Counted from the first letter of the stretch, positions 1 to 8,220 are shown. The stretch is 64,000 bases of DNA from JAQBQH01 sp035607415 (GCA_035607415.1 DATNAQ010000035.1:5909-69908), one strand, 5' to 3'. Notes: generated from the sequence alone by a model not told the origin. Program-made: numbers and translations.

Positions 1-249
1 ACCACGCCGCTCGGCGGCAACGAAGTCGTCCTCGACCTCTACAGCTGCTTCGGAAAGTGTCAGCGCGGCGTGAACGTGCTGGTGCGCGAGATGTTGCCGA
101 CGGACAACCCGATGATGCTGCGGCTCATGCCGACGGCTGGTGGTCGGGCCACGCTCTATCACCGCGTCGTCCCCGCCGAGGCCAAGCGCATCTTGGAAGA
201 ACATATCGCGCGCGGTCAGCTGCTCACGGAGCTCACGCAACGTAAGTAG
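1..249 (+). CDS. (2Fe-2S) ferredoxin-like protein, C-terminal part
   Basis: The reading frame enters from the left edge and stops at 247-249, so only the last 82 residues are present. A Cys-containing segment (CFGKCQRGVNVLV) and the tail YHRVVPAEAKRILEEHIARG match the second half of thioredoxin-fold 2Fe-2S ferredoxins and NuoE-like domains, in which two Cys here pair with two upstream to bind the cluster. The N-terminal cysteines and any fusion partner lie outside the window. It could equally be the ferredoxin domain of a larger hydrogenase or dehydrogenase subunit. Confidence 0.6.
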   Translation, partial: TTPLGGNEVVLDLYSCFGKCQRGVNVLVREMLPTDNPMMLRLMPTAGGRATLYHRVVPAEAKRILEEHIARGQLLTELTQRK

Positions 250-268
250 ACGCGGCCCCGGGCCGTGA

Positions 269-274
269 TAGCAT
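269..274 (+). promoter_or_regulatory. -10-like hexamer TAGCAT
   Basis: It ends 9 nt before the ATG at 284, so transcription would start at or next to the start codon of the lipoprotein gene. Confidence 0.45.
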
Positions 275-283
275 CTTGGGTCA

Positions 284-817
284 ATGCGCTCCGCTTGCCT
301 TGCCCTCCTCGCGACCCTGGCGGTGGCTTGCTCGGGTGGCGGCGACAACGACCAGCAGAAGGCCAAGCTGGCCACCGACCTCGTGCAGTGCCGCAACGAT
401 CTGTCGAACTTGAAAGAGCAGCTCGCCGAGGCCAAGGCGGAGCTCACCAAGGCGCAGGAGGCCAAGGCCTGCGTCCTTCAGCCGCTCGACTTGAAGGCGG
501 CCAACGCCGGTCAGAAGCACATGGAAGGCAACATCGCGCCCGACGCGGTCATCAAGGTCGTCCGGCAGAACTCGGGCGGGCTGCGCGCGTGCTACGAAAA
601 GGCGCTCAAGCGCAAGCCCGACCTGCAGTACGTCTCGTCGGTGATGGCGCACTTCCAGATCGCCAACACCGGCCAGGCGCAGGGCGTCACGTTCACGCCG
701 CACACCGATCCGGAGATGGAGAAGTGCATGGCGGGGACGATGGAGAAGTGGAAGTTTCCGACGTTCCAGGGCGACCCGGTGGCGTTCGAGCAGCCGGTCA
801 ACCTCGTCGCGAAGTAG
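284..817 (+). CDS. Lipoprotein with AgmX/PglI-type C-terminal domain
   Basis: The 177-residue product begins with a lipoprotein signal (MRSACLALLATLAVACS; lipidated Cys near residue 16), followed by a charged coiled-coil-like stretch (about 25-65) rich in KAEL/EEL repeats. The C-terminal half has the signature of the TonB-like AgmX/PglI domain: a GLRACYEKALKRKP segment, then a beta-rich region with a second conserved Cys (MEKCMAG) and WKFP. That domain is common in myxobacterial gliding and envelope proteins. The protein is probably anchored in the envelope. Its function is unknown. Confidence 0.7.
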   Translation: MRSACLALLATLAVACSGGGDNDQQKAKLATDLVQCRNDLSNLKEQLAEAKAELTKAQEAKACVLQPLDLKAANAGQKHMEGNIAPDAVIKVVRQNSGGLRACYEKALKRKPDLQYVSSVMAHFQIANTGQAQGVTFTPHTDPEMEKCMAGTMEKWKFPTFQGDPVAFEQPVNLVAK

Positions 818-830
818 GGGGCCAAGGGGG

Positions 831-2807
831 GTGCAGCAGCGTGACATCAAGCGCCGGCTGAAGGAGCTGGCAGCTGCGCTCAAGGCGGAGCCGGGAAGCA
901 TCCCGAAGCGCCTGGAGCTGGCGGCGGTGTTGCGCGAGGCGGGGCGCCCGGCGGAGGCGATCGATCTGTACCGCGGTGTGGCCGAGGCCTACGCCGAGGA
1001 CGGGCGCCTGGTGCAGGCGATGGCGGTGTGCAAGGGGATCCTCGACATCGATCCCGAGCACCGCGACACGCTCGAGATGCTGGCGGTGCTGGCGACGCGC
1101 AAGTCGCAGCGGCCGCCGACGGCGATCGTGTCGCAGATCGGCGGGCGCTGGGTGGCCGAGCCGACGGGCGAGCGGCTCTACGAGAAGGACGAGGAGGGCA
1201 CGCGCGCCGGCGCACAGCAGACGCCGGCGCCGCGGCTGCAGACCGAGCGCGGGATGTCGCTGCCAGTCGAAGCGGAGCGCACGCCGGCCGAGTCGGAGAT
1301 CCTGACGCCGGCCGGCGGCGACGACGAGCGCACGCCGATCGGCGATCCGAACCTGACGCCGGTGCCGCCGGGCGATCCGGAGCCGCTCAACTGGCGCGCG
1401 CGCGCGCTGCACCACGACGAGGCGACGCGCACCGGCCACGATCTGGAAGAGACCAGCGTCGGCGAGACCGATCCGGACGGGACGCGCGCGGGACACGCCG
1501 AGGCGCAGTCGCGCAAGCGCTGGTCGGGCGCGCCGCGCGTGGCCACGCCGATCGCCGAGCCGGCGGCGACGCCGTCGCGCGAGCCGTTGGACCGTGAGCC
1601 GTCGCTCGATTTTCCCGACGAGACCAAGCGCGCGGCGCGCGGTCATCGGCTGCTCGATCTGTCGCCGCCGCGCGGGCTGCCGTCGATCGGCGACGAGGGG
1701 CCGACCGATGACGAGAAGACGTCGGCGACGCTCGAGGCGTTGCGCATCGACACCGACCGCATGCCGACGGTGACCGACGAGGAGGTCGCGGCGGAGGCGG
1801 CGCGCGAGGCGACGCGGCGCGAGAAGGCCAAGACCCACGACACGGTGCGCTTCGACTCCGGGCGGCTGCCGCCGATCCCCGACGAGCTCACGTTCGGCGA
1901 CGAGGACTCCGCGGTGCAGATGCTGCAGGAGGTGATCGACGGGCCCTTCCCGCGCGAGCAGCTCACGCGCGAGCCGCCGCCGTTTCCGCTGCTGTCGGAG
2001 CTGCCGCGCGGGGCGTTCATGGATCTGCTGGCGCGGCTGTCGGTGGTGCGGCTCGAAAAGGGCGAGATGGTGCTGCGCGAGGGCGAGGCGGGCGACGCCT
2101 GCTATCTCATCGCCGCCGGCACGGTGAAGGTCACCAAGGCCGAGGTGCAGGTGGCGGAGCTGGGGCCGGGCTCGTTCTTCGGTGAGTTCGCGGTGCTCTC
2201 CGATCAGCGGCGCCACGCGTCGGTGCAGGCGATGGAGCCGCTCGAGTTGCTCGAGATCCGGCGCGAGCTGATCGACGAGCTGGTGGCGGCGCACCCGGGC
2301 GTGGCGCGCACGCTGCGCACGTTCTATCGCGAGCGGCTGCTGCAGACGCTCTTGGCGACGGCGCCGTTCTTCCAGCGCCTGAGCGCCAAGGAGCGCGGGG
2401 CGATCGCCGAGCGTTTCCGGCCGCGGCGGTTCGGGCGTGGCGCGCAGATCATCGAGGAGGGCGCGCCCGGCGGCGGGCTCTACCTCATCCTCGTCGGTGA
2501 AGTCGACGTGGTGCGCAGCGGCAAAGCCAAAGACGGAAGCGACGCGATCGTCAAGCTGGGGACGCTCGGCGAAGGCTCGTACTTCGGCGAGATGTCGCTC
2601 CTGCGCGGCGGCGTCGCCTCGGCGACGGTGAAGGCGACGCGCATGACCGAAGCGGTGCAGCTGCCGCCGCGCGACTTCTACGAGATGGCGTCGCAGCACC
2701 CGGTGTTGTGGGAGGAGCTGCGCAGCGAGGCCGAGCGGCGCGAGCTGGCGAACCACGCCATCCTCGCCGGCGAGGCGCGCAAGAGCGACACCTTCTATCT
2801 GGTCTGA
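831..2807 (+). CDS. Double cyclic-nucleotide-binding domain protein with N-terminal TPR-like region
   Basis: The 658-residue soluble protein starts at a GTG 5 nt after a G-rich ribosome site. Residues 1-90 form TPR-like helices. Residues 100-380 are acidic, Thr/Pro-rich and probably disordered. Two cNMP-binding beta-barrels follow (about 385-505 and 510-635). The first keeps a plausible phosphate-binding cassette (FGEFAVLSDQRRHAS). In the second (FGEMSLLRGGVASAT) the usual Arg is absent, so it may not bind nucleotide. There is no DNA-binding or kinase domain, which suggests a scaffold or sensor role. The 3' end overlaps the convergent MshEN gene by 13 nt. Confidence 0.75.
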   Translation: MQQRDIKRRLKELAAALKAEPGSIPKRLELAAVLREAGRPAEAIDLYRGVAEAYAEDGRLVQAMAVCKGILDIDPEHRDTLEMLAVLATRKSQRPPTAIVSQIGGRWVAEPTGERLYEKDEEGTRAGAQQTPAPRLQTERGMSLPVEAERTPAESEILTPAGGDDERTPIGDPNLTPVPPGDPEPLNWRARALHHDEATRTGHDLEETSVGETDPDGTRAGHAEAQSRKRWSGAPRVATPIAEPAATPSREPLDREPSLDFPDETKRAARGHRLLDLSPPRGLPSIGDEGPTDDEKTSATLEALRIDTDRMPTVTDEEVAAEAAREATRREKAKTHDTVRFDSGRLPPIPDELTFGDEDSAVQMLQEVIDGPFPREQLTREPPPFPLLSELPRGAFMDLLARLSVVRLEKGEMVLREGEAGDACYLIAAGTVKVTKAEVQVAELGPGSFFGEFAVLSDQRRHASVQAMEPLELLEIRRELIDELVAAHPGVARTLRTFYRERLLQTLLATAPFFQRLSAKERGAIAERFRPRRFGRGAQIIEEGAPGGGLYLILVGEVDVVRSGKAKDGSDAIVKLGTLGEGSYFGEMSLLRGGVASATVKATRMTEAVQLPPRDFYEMASQHPVLWEELRSEAERRELANHAILAGEARKSDTFYLV

Positions 2808-4078
2808 GCCTTGCCCTCGAGGATGAGCCGCTCGTAGGCGAGGCCGGCCTCGCGCACGGTGGCGTGCAGCGCGGCGTCGGGCAGCGGCTGGGCCGCGCCG
2901 TCGCCGAAGAGCACGGCGATGACGCGATCGCGCACCGCCACCGGCATGAGCAGCACCTCCGACGACACGCCGCCGAGCGCGTGGGCGAAGGCGCGGTTGG
3001 CCGGCGTCTCCGGCAGCGGGCCGCGGTAGGGCAGCCGCGAGGCGATCACGTCGCGGAAGAGCGAGGGCGCCTCGACGTTGATGACGAGCTTGCGCACCGT
3101 CGAGCGGTCGATGTCGGCGCCGCGCGCGTCGTGGCCGATGAGGATCGACTTCTTCATGACGAAGAAGGCGCCGCGACGCATGAGCAGCGCCACCCAGTCG
3201 AGCACGGCGGCGGCGATCTGGTCGCGATCGCGCGCGGCGCGCAGCAGCGCCAGCGGCGGATCGGGCACCGTGATCTGCGCGAAGCCGGGCAGGGTGTCGG
3301 AGCGCTTGCGCTCGTGGTGCTCTTCCTTCTTCTGCGTGAGGAGGATCGGCTCGTCCTCTTCGGGCGCGTAGAGCGGCTCGTAGTCGTCGGGCGGCGGCAC
3401 CGGCATCGGCAGCGGTGTCGCGTCGGCGTACTTGACCTTGGTGAGCAGGACGATCTGCTCTTCGATCACCTCCTTCGACGGCTTCGGCGCGGCGGCCTTG
3501 GCGTCCTTCGGGATCGGCGGCGGCGGCGACGGATTGGGCGCGCGATCGGGCGGCGCCTCGGTCTTCGGCCCCGGCTTGGCGGGCGCCGGCGCCGTCGCCG
3601 GCTGGGCGACGCGCGCGCCGAAGCGATCGGCGGCGCGCGGCGAGGTAAAGCGGACGCCGTAGTGACGCTCGATACCGTCGCGGATCGCGCTCTCGGTGAC
3701 CACCACGCGCACGACGAAGCGATCGGCGAAGAAGGCGACCTCGTCGGTGGCGTGGTTGTCGGTGGGATCCGCCATCGCCAGCACCAGGCCGTCGCCGTCG
3801 AGCTCGAGCGGCAGGACGCGGAACTCGGCGGCCATGTCGGCGGTGACCAGCGCCAGCACCTTCTTGGGGATGTCGACCAGCCGATGATCGGGGACGCGCG
3901 TGATCATCAGCCGCGACTTGTAGAAGTCGGCGAGCTGCTCTTCGTCGACGAAGCCGAGGCGCACCAGGCACTCGCCGAACGAGCCGCCGTCGCGCTCCTG
4001 CAACGCCGCGGCGGCGGCCAGGTCTGCCGGTCGCAGGACCCCCGACCGGAGGAGCAGCGCACCGGGCATGTCGGCCAT
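2795..4078 (-). CDS. MshEN (GspE/PilB N-terminal) domain protein with GAF-like C-terminus
   Basis: The 427-residue protein opens with an MshEN/T2SSE-N module (about 1-150: a GECLVRLGFVDEEQLADFY helix pair, then ADPTD). In type II secretion and type IV pilus ATPases this module can bind c-di-GMP. A Pro/Ala-rich linker (about 150-200) leads to a C-terminal domain (about 270-425) with GAF-like patterning that ends LLMPVAVRDRVIAVLFGD. No ATPase domain is present, so this is a stand-alone regulator of the kind common in Myxococcota. The ATG at 4078 was chosen; a TTG at 4117 would add 13 atypical residues. Confidence 0.65.
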   Translation of the reverse strand: MADMPGALLLRSGVLRPADLAAAAALQERDGGSFGECLVRLGFVDEEQLADFYKSRLMITRVPDHRLVDIPKKVLALVTADMAAEFRVLPLELDGDGLVLAMADPTDNHATDEVAFFADRFVVRVVVTESAIRDGIERHYGVRFTSPRAADRFGARVAQPATAPAPAKPGPKTEAPPDRAPNPSPPPPIPKDAKAAAPKPSKEVIEEQIVLLTKVKYADATPLPMPVPPPDDYEPLYAPEEDEPILLTQKKEEHHERKRSDTLPGFAQITVPDPPLALLRAARDRDQIAAAVLDWVALLMRRGAFFVMKKSILIGHDARGADIDRSTVRKLVINVEAPSLFRDVIASRLPYRGPLPETPANRAFAHALGGVSSEVLLMPVAVRDRVIAVLFGDGAAQPLPDAALHATVREAGLAYERLILEGKAQTR

Positions 4079-4126
4079 GGCCCTTCCATGTTTGGCGACG
4101 GGAACGAGCCATGTCAAGGTACGTCA

Positions 4127-5167
4127 ATGGCGCGCGTCTATCTCGATCACAACGCGACGTCGCCGCTCCACCCGGCGGCGCGCGCGGCGATGATCGCGGC
4201 CATGGACGAGCTCGGCAATCCGTCGTCGCTCCACGCCGAGGGGCGGCGGGCGCGCGAGCTGGTCGAGCGGGCGCGCGACGAGGTGGCGCGGCTCGTCGGT
4301 GGGCGGCGCGAGGAGATCGTGTTCACCTCGGGCGGCACCGAGGCCAACAACCTCGGGCTGCGTCTGGGTGGACGCGCGATCGCGTCGGCGGTCGAGCATC
4401 CGAGCGTGCACGCGCGCGAGCAGATCCCGGTCGATCGGCAGGGGCGCGTCGATCTCGACGCCCTCGCGGCGGCGGTGCGGGCGGGCGACGTGGTGTCGGT
4501 GCAGCTGGCCAACCACGAGATCGGCGTGACGCAGGATCTGGCGGCGGTCGTCGCCGTGGCGCGGCGCGCCGGGGCGCGCATCCACACCGACGCGGTGCAG
4601 GCGGCCGGCAAGCTGCCCGTCGACGTGATGGCGCTCGGCGTGGACGCGCTGTCGCTATCGGCGCACAAGCTCGGCGGGCCCAAGGGCGTCGGCGCGTTGT
4701 GGCTGCGCGACGGGATCGACGTGGAGGCGCTCTTGCGCGGCGGCCATCAGGAGCGCGAGCGGCGGCCGGGCACCGAGAACGTCGTGGGCATCGCCGGCTT
4801 CGGCGCGGCGTGCCGCGCGGCGGAGGAGCGGCCGTCGAGCGTGCTGCGCGATCGCTTCGAGGCGGGCGCGCGGGCGCTCGGGGCGCGCGTCGCCGCGGAG
4901 GACGCGCCGCGCGTGCCGACGACCTCCTATGTCGCCTTCGACGGCGTCGCCGGCGAGCTGCTCATGCAGGCGCTCGATCTCGAAGGCGTGGCCGTGTCGA
5001 CGGGCGCCGCCTGCAGCTCGGGCTCGCTCGAGCCGTCGCCGGTGCTGCGCGCGATCGGCTTTCCCGAGGGCATCCGCGTCTCGGTCGGCGCCGGCAACAG
5101 CGCCGGGGAGATCGATCGCGTGCTCGCGATCTTGCCGACCCTGCTCGAGCGGATCAGGCGGGCGTGA
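4127..5167 (+). CDS. Cysteine desulfurase (IscS/NifS family)
   Basis: This 346-residue PLP enzyme removes sulfur from cysteine as an enzyme persulfide. The N-terminus VYLDHNATSPLHP is typical. The PLP lysine is K181 in SAHKLGGPKG, and the catalytic Cys is C296 in GAACSSGSLEPSP, in the short loop of the class II (SufS/NifS-like) type. The gene is followed by an RNA methyltransferase on the opposite strand and by mnmA, whose product accepts sulfur from such a desulfurase, so tRNA thiolation is a likely role. Its stop overlaps the convergent gene by 14 nt. Confidence 0.9.
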   Translation: MARVYLDHNATSPLHPAARAAMIAAMDELGNPSSLHAEGRRARELVERARDEVARLVGGRREEIVFTSGGTEANNLGLRLGGRAIASAVEHPSVHAREQIPVDRQGRVDLDALAAAVRAGDVVSVQLANHEIGVTQDLAAVVAVARRAGARIHTDAVQAAGKLPVDVMALGVDALSLSAHKLGGPKGVGALWLRDGIDVEALLRGGHQERERRPGTENVVGIAGFGAACRAAEERPSSVLRDRFEAGARALGARVAAEDAPRVPTTSYVAFDGVAGELLMQALDLEGVAVSTGAACSSGSLEPSPVLRAIGFPEGIRVSVGAGNSAGEIDRVLAILPTLLERIRRA

Positions 5168-6503
5168 GGATGGCCAGCGACTCGACGTGCGGCGTCTGCG
5201 GCAGCATGTCGTAGGGCACCACCGATCGCGTCACGAAACCCTCCTTCTCGAGCAGCCCCAGATCGCGCGCCAGCGTGTCGGGCGCGCAGCTCACGTAGGC
5301 GATCAGCCGCGGCTTGAGCGCCGCCGCCGCGCGCAGCACCGCATGCACGCAGCCGCGCCGCGGCGGATTGAGCACCACCACGTCGGCGGCGCCGAGCTTG
5401 CCGAGCTCGCCCTCGACCTCACCAACGACGAAGCGGACGCGCACCGCGTGGTTCAGTTGCGCCGACGCCTGCGCGTCGGCGACCGCGCGCGGGTGCTCCT
5501 CGATGCCCACCACCTCGGCCGCGCCGCGCGCCAGTGTCAGCGCGATCCCGCCGACGCCGGCGTAGGCGTCGACCACGCGCTCGGTGCCGGTGAGCGCCGC
5601 CGCCTCGGCCACGTCGGCGTAGATGCGCGCCGCCACGTCGCGGTTGACCTGGAAGAACGCCGTCGACGACAGCCGCAGTTGCACCGAACCGACCTGGTCC
5701 AACAGCCACCCGTCGCCGGCGAGCACGCGCTCGACGTCGCCGTAGAGCGCGTTGCCGCGCGAGCGGTTGATGTTCTGCACCACGCCGACGACCTCGGGCC
5801 GGCCGGACTGCAGCGCGCGTGCGACCGGCTCGCCGGCGGGGAACACGTCGTCGGCGGTCACCAGCGTGATCAGCACCTGGCCGAGGTGATTGACGCGCAG
5901 GATCGCGTAGCGCAAAAGGCCCTCGGCCGTGCGCTCGTCGTAGCCGCGCACCGCGTGCGAAGCCAGCAGGTCGCGCAGCGCCGACGCCACGTCGTCGAGC
6001 GGCGCCTCGGCGACCTGGCAGCCGGAGAGATCGACCACGCGATGCGACCTGGGCGCATAGGCCCCGAGCACCGGACGACTGCCGCCGTGCGCGTCGCTGT
6101 CGGCGTACACCAGCTTCGACTTGTTGCGATAGCCGAGCGGCCGCGGCGAGGCCACGCAGGCCGCCACCTTGGCGCCGACGCCGGCCTGCTCGAGCGCCTT
6201 TTGCACGTGCTCGCGCTTCCACTCGAGCTGCCGCGCGTAGCCCATGTGCTCGAGCGTGCAGCCGCCGCACGCGCCGTAGGCCGGGCAGACCGGCGCCACG
6301 CGCGCCGGCGAGGTGCGCGCGATCGCGCCGAGCTCCGCCCACGCGTCGGGCCGGTGCGGCGACACGTGCGCCACCGTCGCGTCGAGCTCCTCGTCGGGCA
6401 GCGCGCCGGCGACGTGAACGCGCACGCCTTCGTGCAGCGCGAGACCGGCGGCTTCGTCGTCGAGCGCGCCGATCACGAGCTTCAGGTGATCGCCCTTGCG
6501 CAC
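5154..6503 (-). CDS. Class I SAM-dependent RNA (uracil-5-)methyltransferase, TrmA/RlmD family
   Basis: The 449-residue enzyme has the family layout: an N-terminal TRAM-like beta domain, a 4Fe-4S cluster motif CPAYGACGGCTLEHMGY, then a Rossmann SAM domain (DAYAGVGG), the NPPRRGC motif, and the catalytic Cys C406 in YVSCAPDTLARDL. It methylates U in tRNA or 23S rRNA; the target cannot be read from sequence. The GTG start is chosen because a TACATT hexamer lies exactly 6 nt upstream. The next gene, mnmA, diverges from a start only 12 nt away. Confidence 0.88.
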   Translation of the reverse strand: MRKGDHLKLVIGALDDEAAGLALHEGVRVHVAGALPDEELDATVAHVSPHRPDAWAELGAIARTSPARVAPVCPAYGACGGCTLEHMGYARQLEWKREHVQKALEQAGVGAKVAACVASPRPLGYRNKSKLVYADSDAHGGSRPVLGAYAPRSHRVVDLSGCQVAEAPLDDVASALRDLLASHAVRGYDERTAEGLLRYAILRVNHLGQVLITLVTADDVFPAGEPVARALQSGRPEVVGVVQNINRSRGNALYGDVERVLAGDGWLLDQVGSVQLRLSSTAFFQVNRDVAARIYADVAEAAALTGTERVVDAYAGVGGIALTLARGAAEVVGIEEHPRAVADAQASAQLNHAVRVRFVVGEVEGELGKLGAADVVVLNPPRRGCVHAVLRAAAALKPRLIAYVSCAPDTLARDLGLLEKEGFVTRSVVPYDMLPQTPHVESLAILTPA

Positions 6504-6509
6504 GATTGC

Positions 6510-6515
6510 AATGTA
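6510..6515 (-). promoter_or_regulatory. -10-like hexamer TACATT
   Basis: It ends 6 nt before the GTG at 6503 on the minus strand, and it decides the start of the methyltransferase gene. It also abuts the divergent mnmA start. Confidence 0.45.
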
Positions 6516-7658
6516 ATGCAACTTCTGCCGCGAATGAACAACGGGTTTCCATCGCCGGGCGCAGACGGGGCCGCGGGGCCGGCCACTTCCGCCGGCGACC
6601 TCCCGATCGCGGTCGCGCTGTCCGGCGGCGTCGACTCGGCGACCGCGGCCGCGCTCCTCGTCGAGGCGGGCCATCGCGTCGTCGGGTTGACCATGCGCCT
6701 CTACGACGCGCGTGGCACCACCGCCGCGGTCGGCCGCTGCTGCGGCCCGCGCGACATCGAGGACGCGCGCCGCGTGGCCGCGCACCTCGGCATCCCGTTT
6801 TACGTCTGCAACTACGAGGCGGAGTTCACGGCGCGCGTGGTCGACGACTTCGTCGCCGAGTACAGCGCCGGCCGCACGCCGAACCCGTGCGTGCGCTGCA
6901 ACCAGCACATCAAGTTCACGCCGCTCCTTTCGCGGGCGCGCGCGCTCGGCTGCGCCACGCTGGCCACCGGCCACTACGCGCGCATCGATCGGGGCGCGGA
7001 CGGCGTGCTGCGCCTCATGCGCGCGCGCGATCGCAAGAAGGACCAGTCGTACTTCCTGTTCAACATGCCCGCGGCGGCGCTGCCGCACGTCCGCTTCCCG
7101 CTCGGCGGCATGGACAAGGACGAGGTGCGCGCGCACGCGCGGCGGCTCGGCCTGCCCAACTGCGAGAAGCCGGAGTCGCAGGAGATCTGCTTCGTCACCG
7201 ACGGCGACTACGCCGCCTTCGTGGCGCGCAAGCTGCCCGCGCAGCCGGGCGAGATCGTCGATCACGACGGCCGCGTCCTCGGCGGCCACGACGGCGTGCA
7301 CGGCTTCACCGTCGGGCAGCGCCGCGGCATCGGCGTCGCCGCCGGCGACGGCCAGCCGCGCTACGTCGTGTCCGTCGACGCGCTCACGCGCCGCGTGACC
7401 GTCGGCCCGCCCGAGGCGCTGGCCCACGCCACCGTCGAGCTCGACGACGTCACCTGGGCCGGCGCCGCGCCCTCGGCGCCGCTGCGCGCCGGCGTGCAGA
7501 TTCGCTATCGCCACGCGCCGGCGCCGGCCACCGTCATCGTCGAGGGCGGCCGCGCCCGGGTGACCTTCGACGCGCCCGAGCGCGCGCCCGCGCCCGGCCA
7601 GGCGGCGGTCTTCTACGACGACGAGACGGTGTTGGGCGGGGGATTCATCGCGGGCTGA
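6516..7658 (+). CDS. mnmA: tRNA-specific 2-thiouridylase MnmA
   Basis: MnmA adenylates U34 of Lys, Glu and Gln tRNAs and replaces the 2-oxygen with sulfur. The PP-loop VALSGGVDSATAAALL lies near residues 33-50. The two catalytic cysteines sit in GRCCGPRD and SQEICFVTDGDY, and the RTPNPCVRCN motif is intact. The C-terminal beta domains end YDDETVLGGGFI as usual. The length (380 residues) is normal apart from a poorly conserved N-terminal 30 residues, so the ATG at 6534 is an alternative start. The sulfur donor is probably the desulfurase at 4127-5167. Confidence 0.95.
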   Translation: MQLLPRMNNGFPSPGADGAAGPATSAGDLPIAVALSGGVDSATAAALLVEAGHRVVGLTMRLYDARGTTAAVGRCCGPRDIEDARRVAAHLGIPFYVCNYEAEFTARVVDDFVAEYSAGRTPNPCVRCNQHIKFTPLLSRARALGCATLATGHYARIDRGADGVLRLMRARDRKKDQSYFLFNMPAAALPHVRFPLGGMDKDEVRAHARRLGLPNCEKPESQEICFVTDGDYAAFVARKLPAQPGEIVDHDGRVLGGHDGVHGFTVGQRRGIGVAAGDGQPRYVVSVDALTRRVTVGPPEALAHATVELDDVTWAGAAPSAPLRAGVQIRYRHAPAPATVIVEGGRARVTFDAPERAPAPGQAAVFYDDETVLGGGFIAG

Positions 7659-7667
7659 GCGCCCGCG
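7649..7667. terminator. Possible hairpin terminator between convergent genes
   Basis: A perfect 7-bp stem (CGCGGGC/GCCCGCG) with a 5-nt loop overlaps the mnmA stop codon and sits before the stop of the opposite gene. There is no U-tract, so intrinsic termination is uncertain. Confidence 0.35.
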
Positions 7668-7670
7668 CGT

Positions 7671-7898
7671 TCAGGCGACGAGCGGCTTGATGGCGGTGAT
7701 GCGCTGCGTGCTGGTGTTGCGCTTCTGCTTGCGCTGCTGCCGCACGATCGACAGCGCGCCGTCGATCTCGACGAGGTTGTTGCCTGCGCATTGTCTGCAC
7801 CGACGCGGCAGGACGAAGTAGCCGTCGCGACCCTTCACGGGGTCCGGCACCATCATCTCCGCGCTGCACCAGGCACAGGTGACTGCACGCAACGTCAT
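7671..7898 (-). CDS. Small zinc-ribbon protein
   Basis: The 75-residue product has two CxxC pairs (CAWC and CRQC, about 20 residues apart), the spacing of a single zinc ribbon, followed by a basic tail (RQQRKQKRNT). Such proteins can bind nucleic acid or act as chaperone-like adaptors; I cannot assign a family. The ATG at 7898 is preferred to an upstream GTG because the hexamer TATCGT lies 7 nt before it. Confidence 0.6.
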   Translation of the reverse strand: MTLRAVTCAWCSAEMMVPDPVKGRDGYFVLPRRCRQCAGNNLVEIDGALSIVRQQRKQKRNTSTQRITAIKPLVA

Positions 7899-7905
7899 GT
7901 TGATC

Positions 7906-7911
7906 ACGATA
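7906..7911 (-). promoter_or_regulatory. -10-like hexamer TATCGT
   Basis: It ends 7 nt before the ATG at 7898 of the zinc-ribbon gene. Confidence 0.4.
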
Positions 7912-7982
7912 CCGGCTCTGCCGACGTTGGAACTGTTGTTCGCACTACCAAAACAACACTTCTGGGGGACCTAAGCCCACAC

Positions 7983-7988
7983 TATACT
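7983..7988 (+). promoter_or_regulatory. -10-like hexamer TATACT
   Basis: The best match to the bacterial -10 consensus in this set. It ends 6 nt before the ATG at 7995, and supports that ATG over the one at 8004. Confidence 0.5.
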
Positions 7989-7994
7989 CCCGCC

Positions 7995-8210
7995 ATGGCC
8001 ACCATGCGGATCTACGGCAAGGACTCCTGACCGTACACCTCGAACGCCCGGGCGGCGTTCGCGGAGCAGGGCTTCACCGTCGACTACGTCAACATTCGCA
8101 AGGATCCCGCACGCCTCCCCGAGATGCTCGAGCACTCGGGCGGTCGCCGCGCCGTGCCCGTCATCGTCGACGACGCGGGCAAGGTCACGATCGGCTACGG
8201 CGGTACTTGA
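7995..8210 (+). CDS. Glutaredoxin-like selenoprotein with UGA-encoded Sec (U-P-Y-T)
   Basis: Reading through the in-frame TGA at 8028-8030 as selenocysteine gives a coherent 71-residue thioredoxin-fold protein: MATMRIYGKDS, Sec12, PYTSNARAAFAEQG, then VDYVNIRKDP, the cis-Pro strand RRAVPVIVDD and the ending TIGYGGT. Sec sits where glutaredoxins carry the first Cys of CPYC, and Thr replaces the second, as in several known seleno-redoxins. Reading frame, base composition and protein similarity continue unchanged across the TGA. A SECIS-like hairpin follows at 8041-8061. Without Sec the product would be a useless 11-residue peptide. I recall a glutaredoxin-like (seleno)protein family with this layout, but cannot check it here. 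A decayed or mis-sequenced Cys codon is the alternative. Confidence 0.8.
8041..8061 (+). promoter_or_regulatory. Bacterial SECIS-like hairpin
   Basis: A perfect 8-bp stem (CGAACGCC/GGCGTTCG) closes a 5-nt loop CGGGC that begins 19 nt after the UGA. Bacterial SECIS elements bound by SelB lie within the coding region just after UGA, with a G in the apical loop at about this distance. The sequence must also encode SNARAAF, so the perfect pairing is notable. Confidence 0.7.
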
Positions 8211-8220
8211 GGCGCATGAC

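Noticed and set aside
798..4127. A 1,109-residue minus-strand open frame
   Set aside because: It is antisense to the cNMP-domain gene and out of frame with the MshEN gene. It reads as Arg/Ala-rich low-complexity sequence, the expected shadow of GC-rich coding DNA.
8028..8030. Treating the TGA as the true end of a short peptide or as a pseudogene stop
   Set aside because: The frame downstream keeps full protein similarity and normal codon use, and a SECIS-like hairpin is correctly placed, so recoding is more economical than decay. A sequencing error cannot be excluded.
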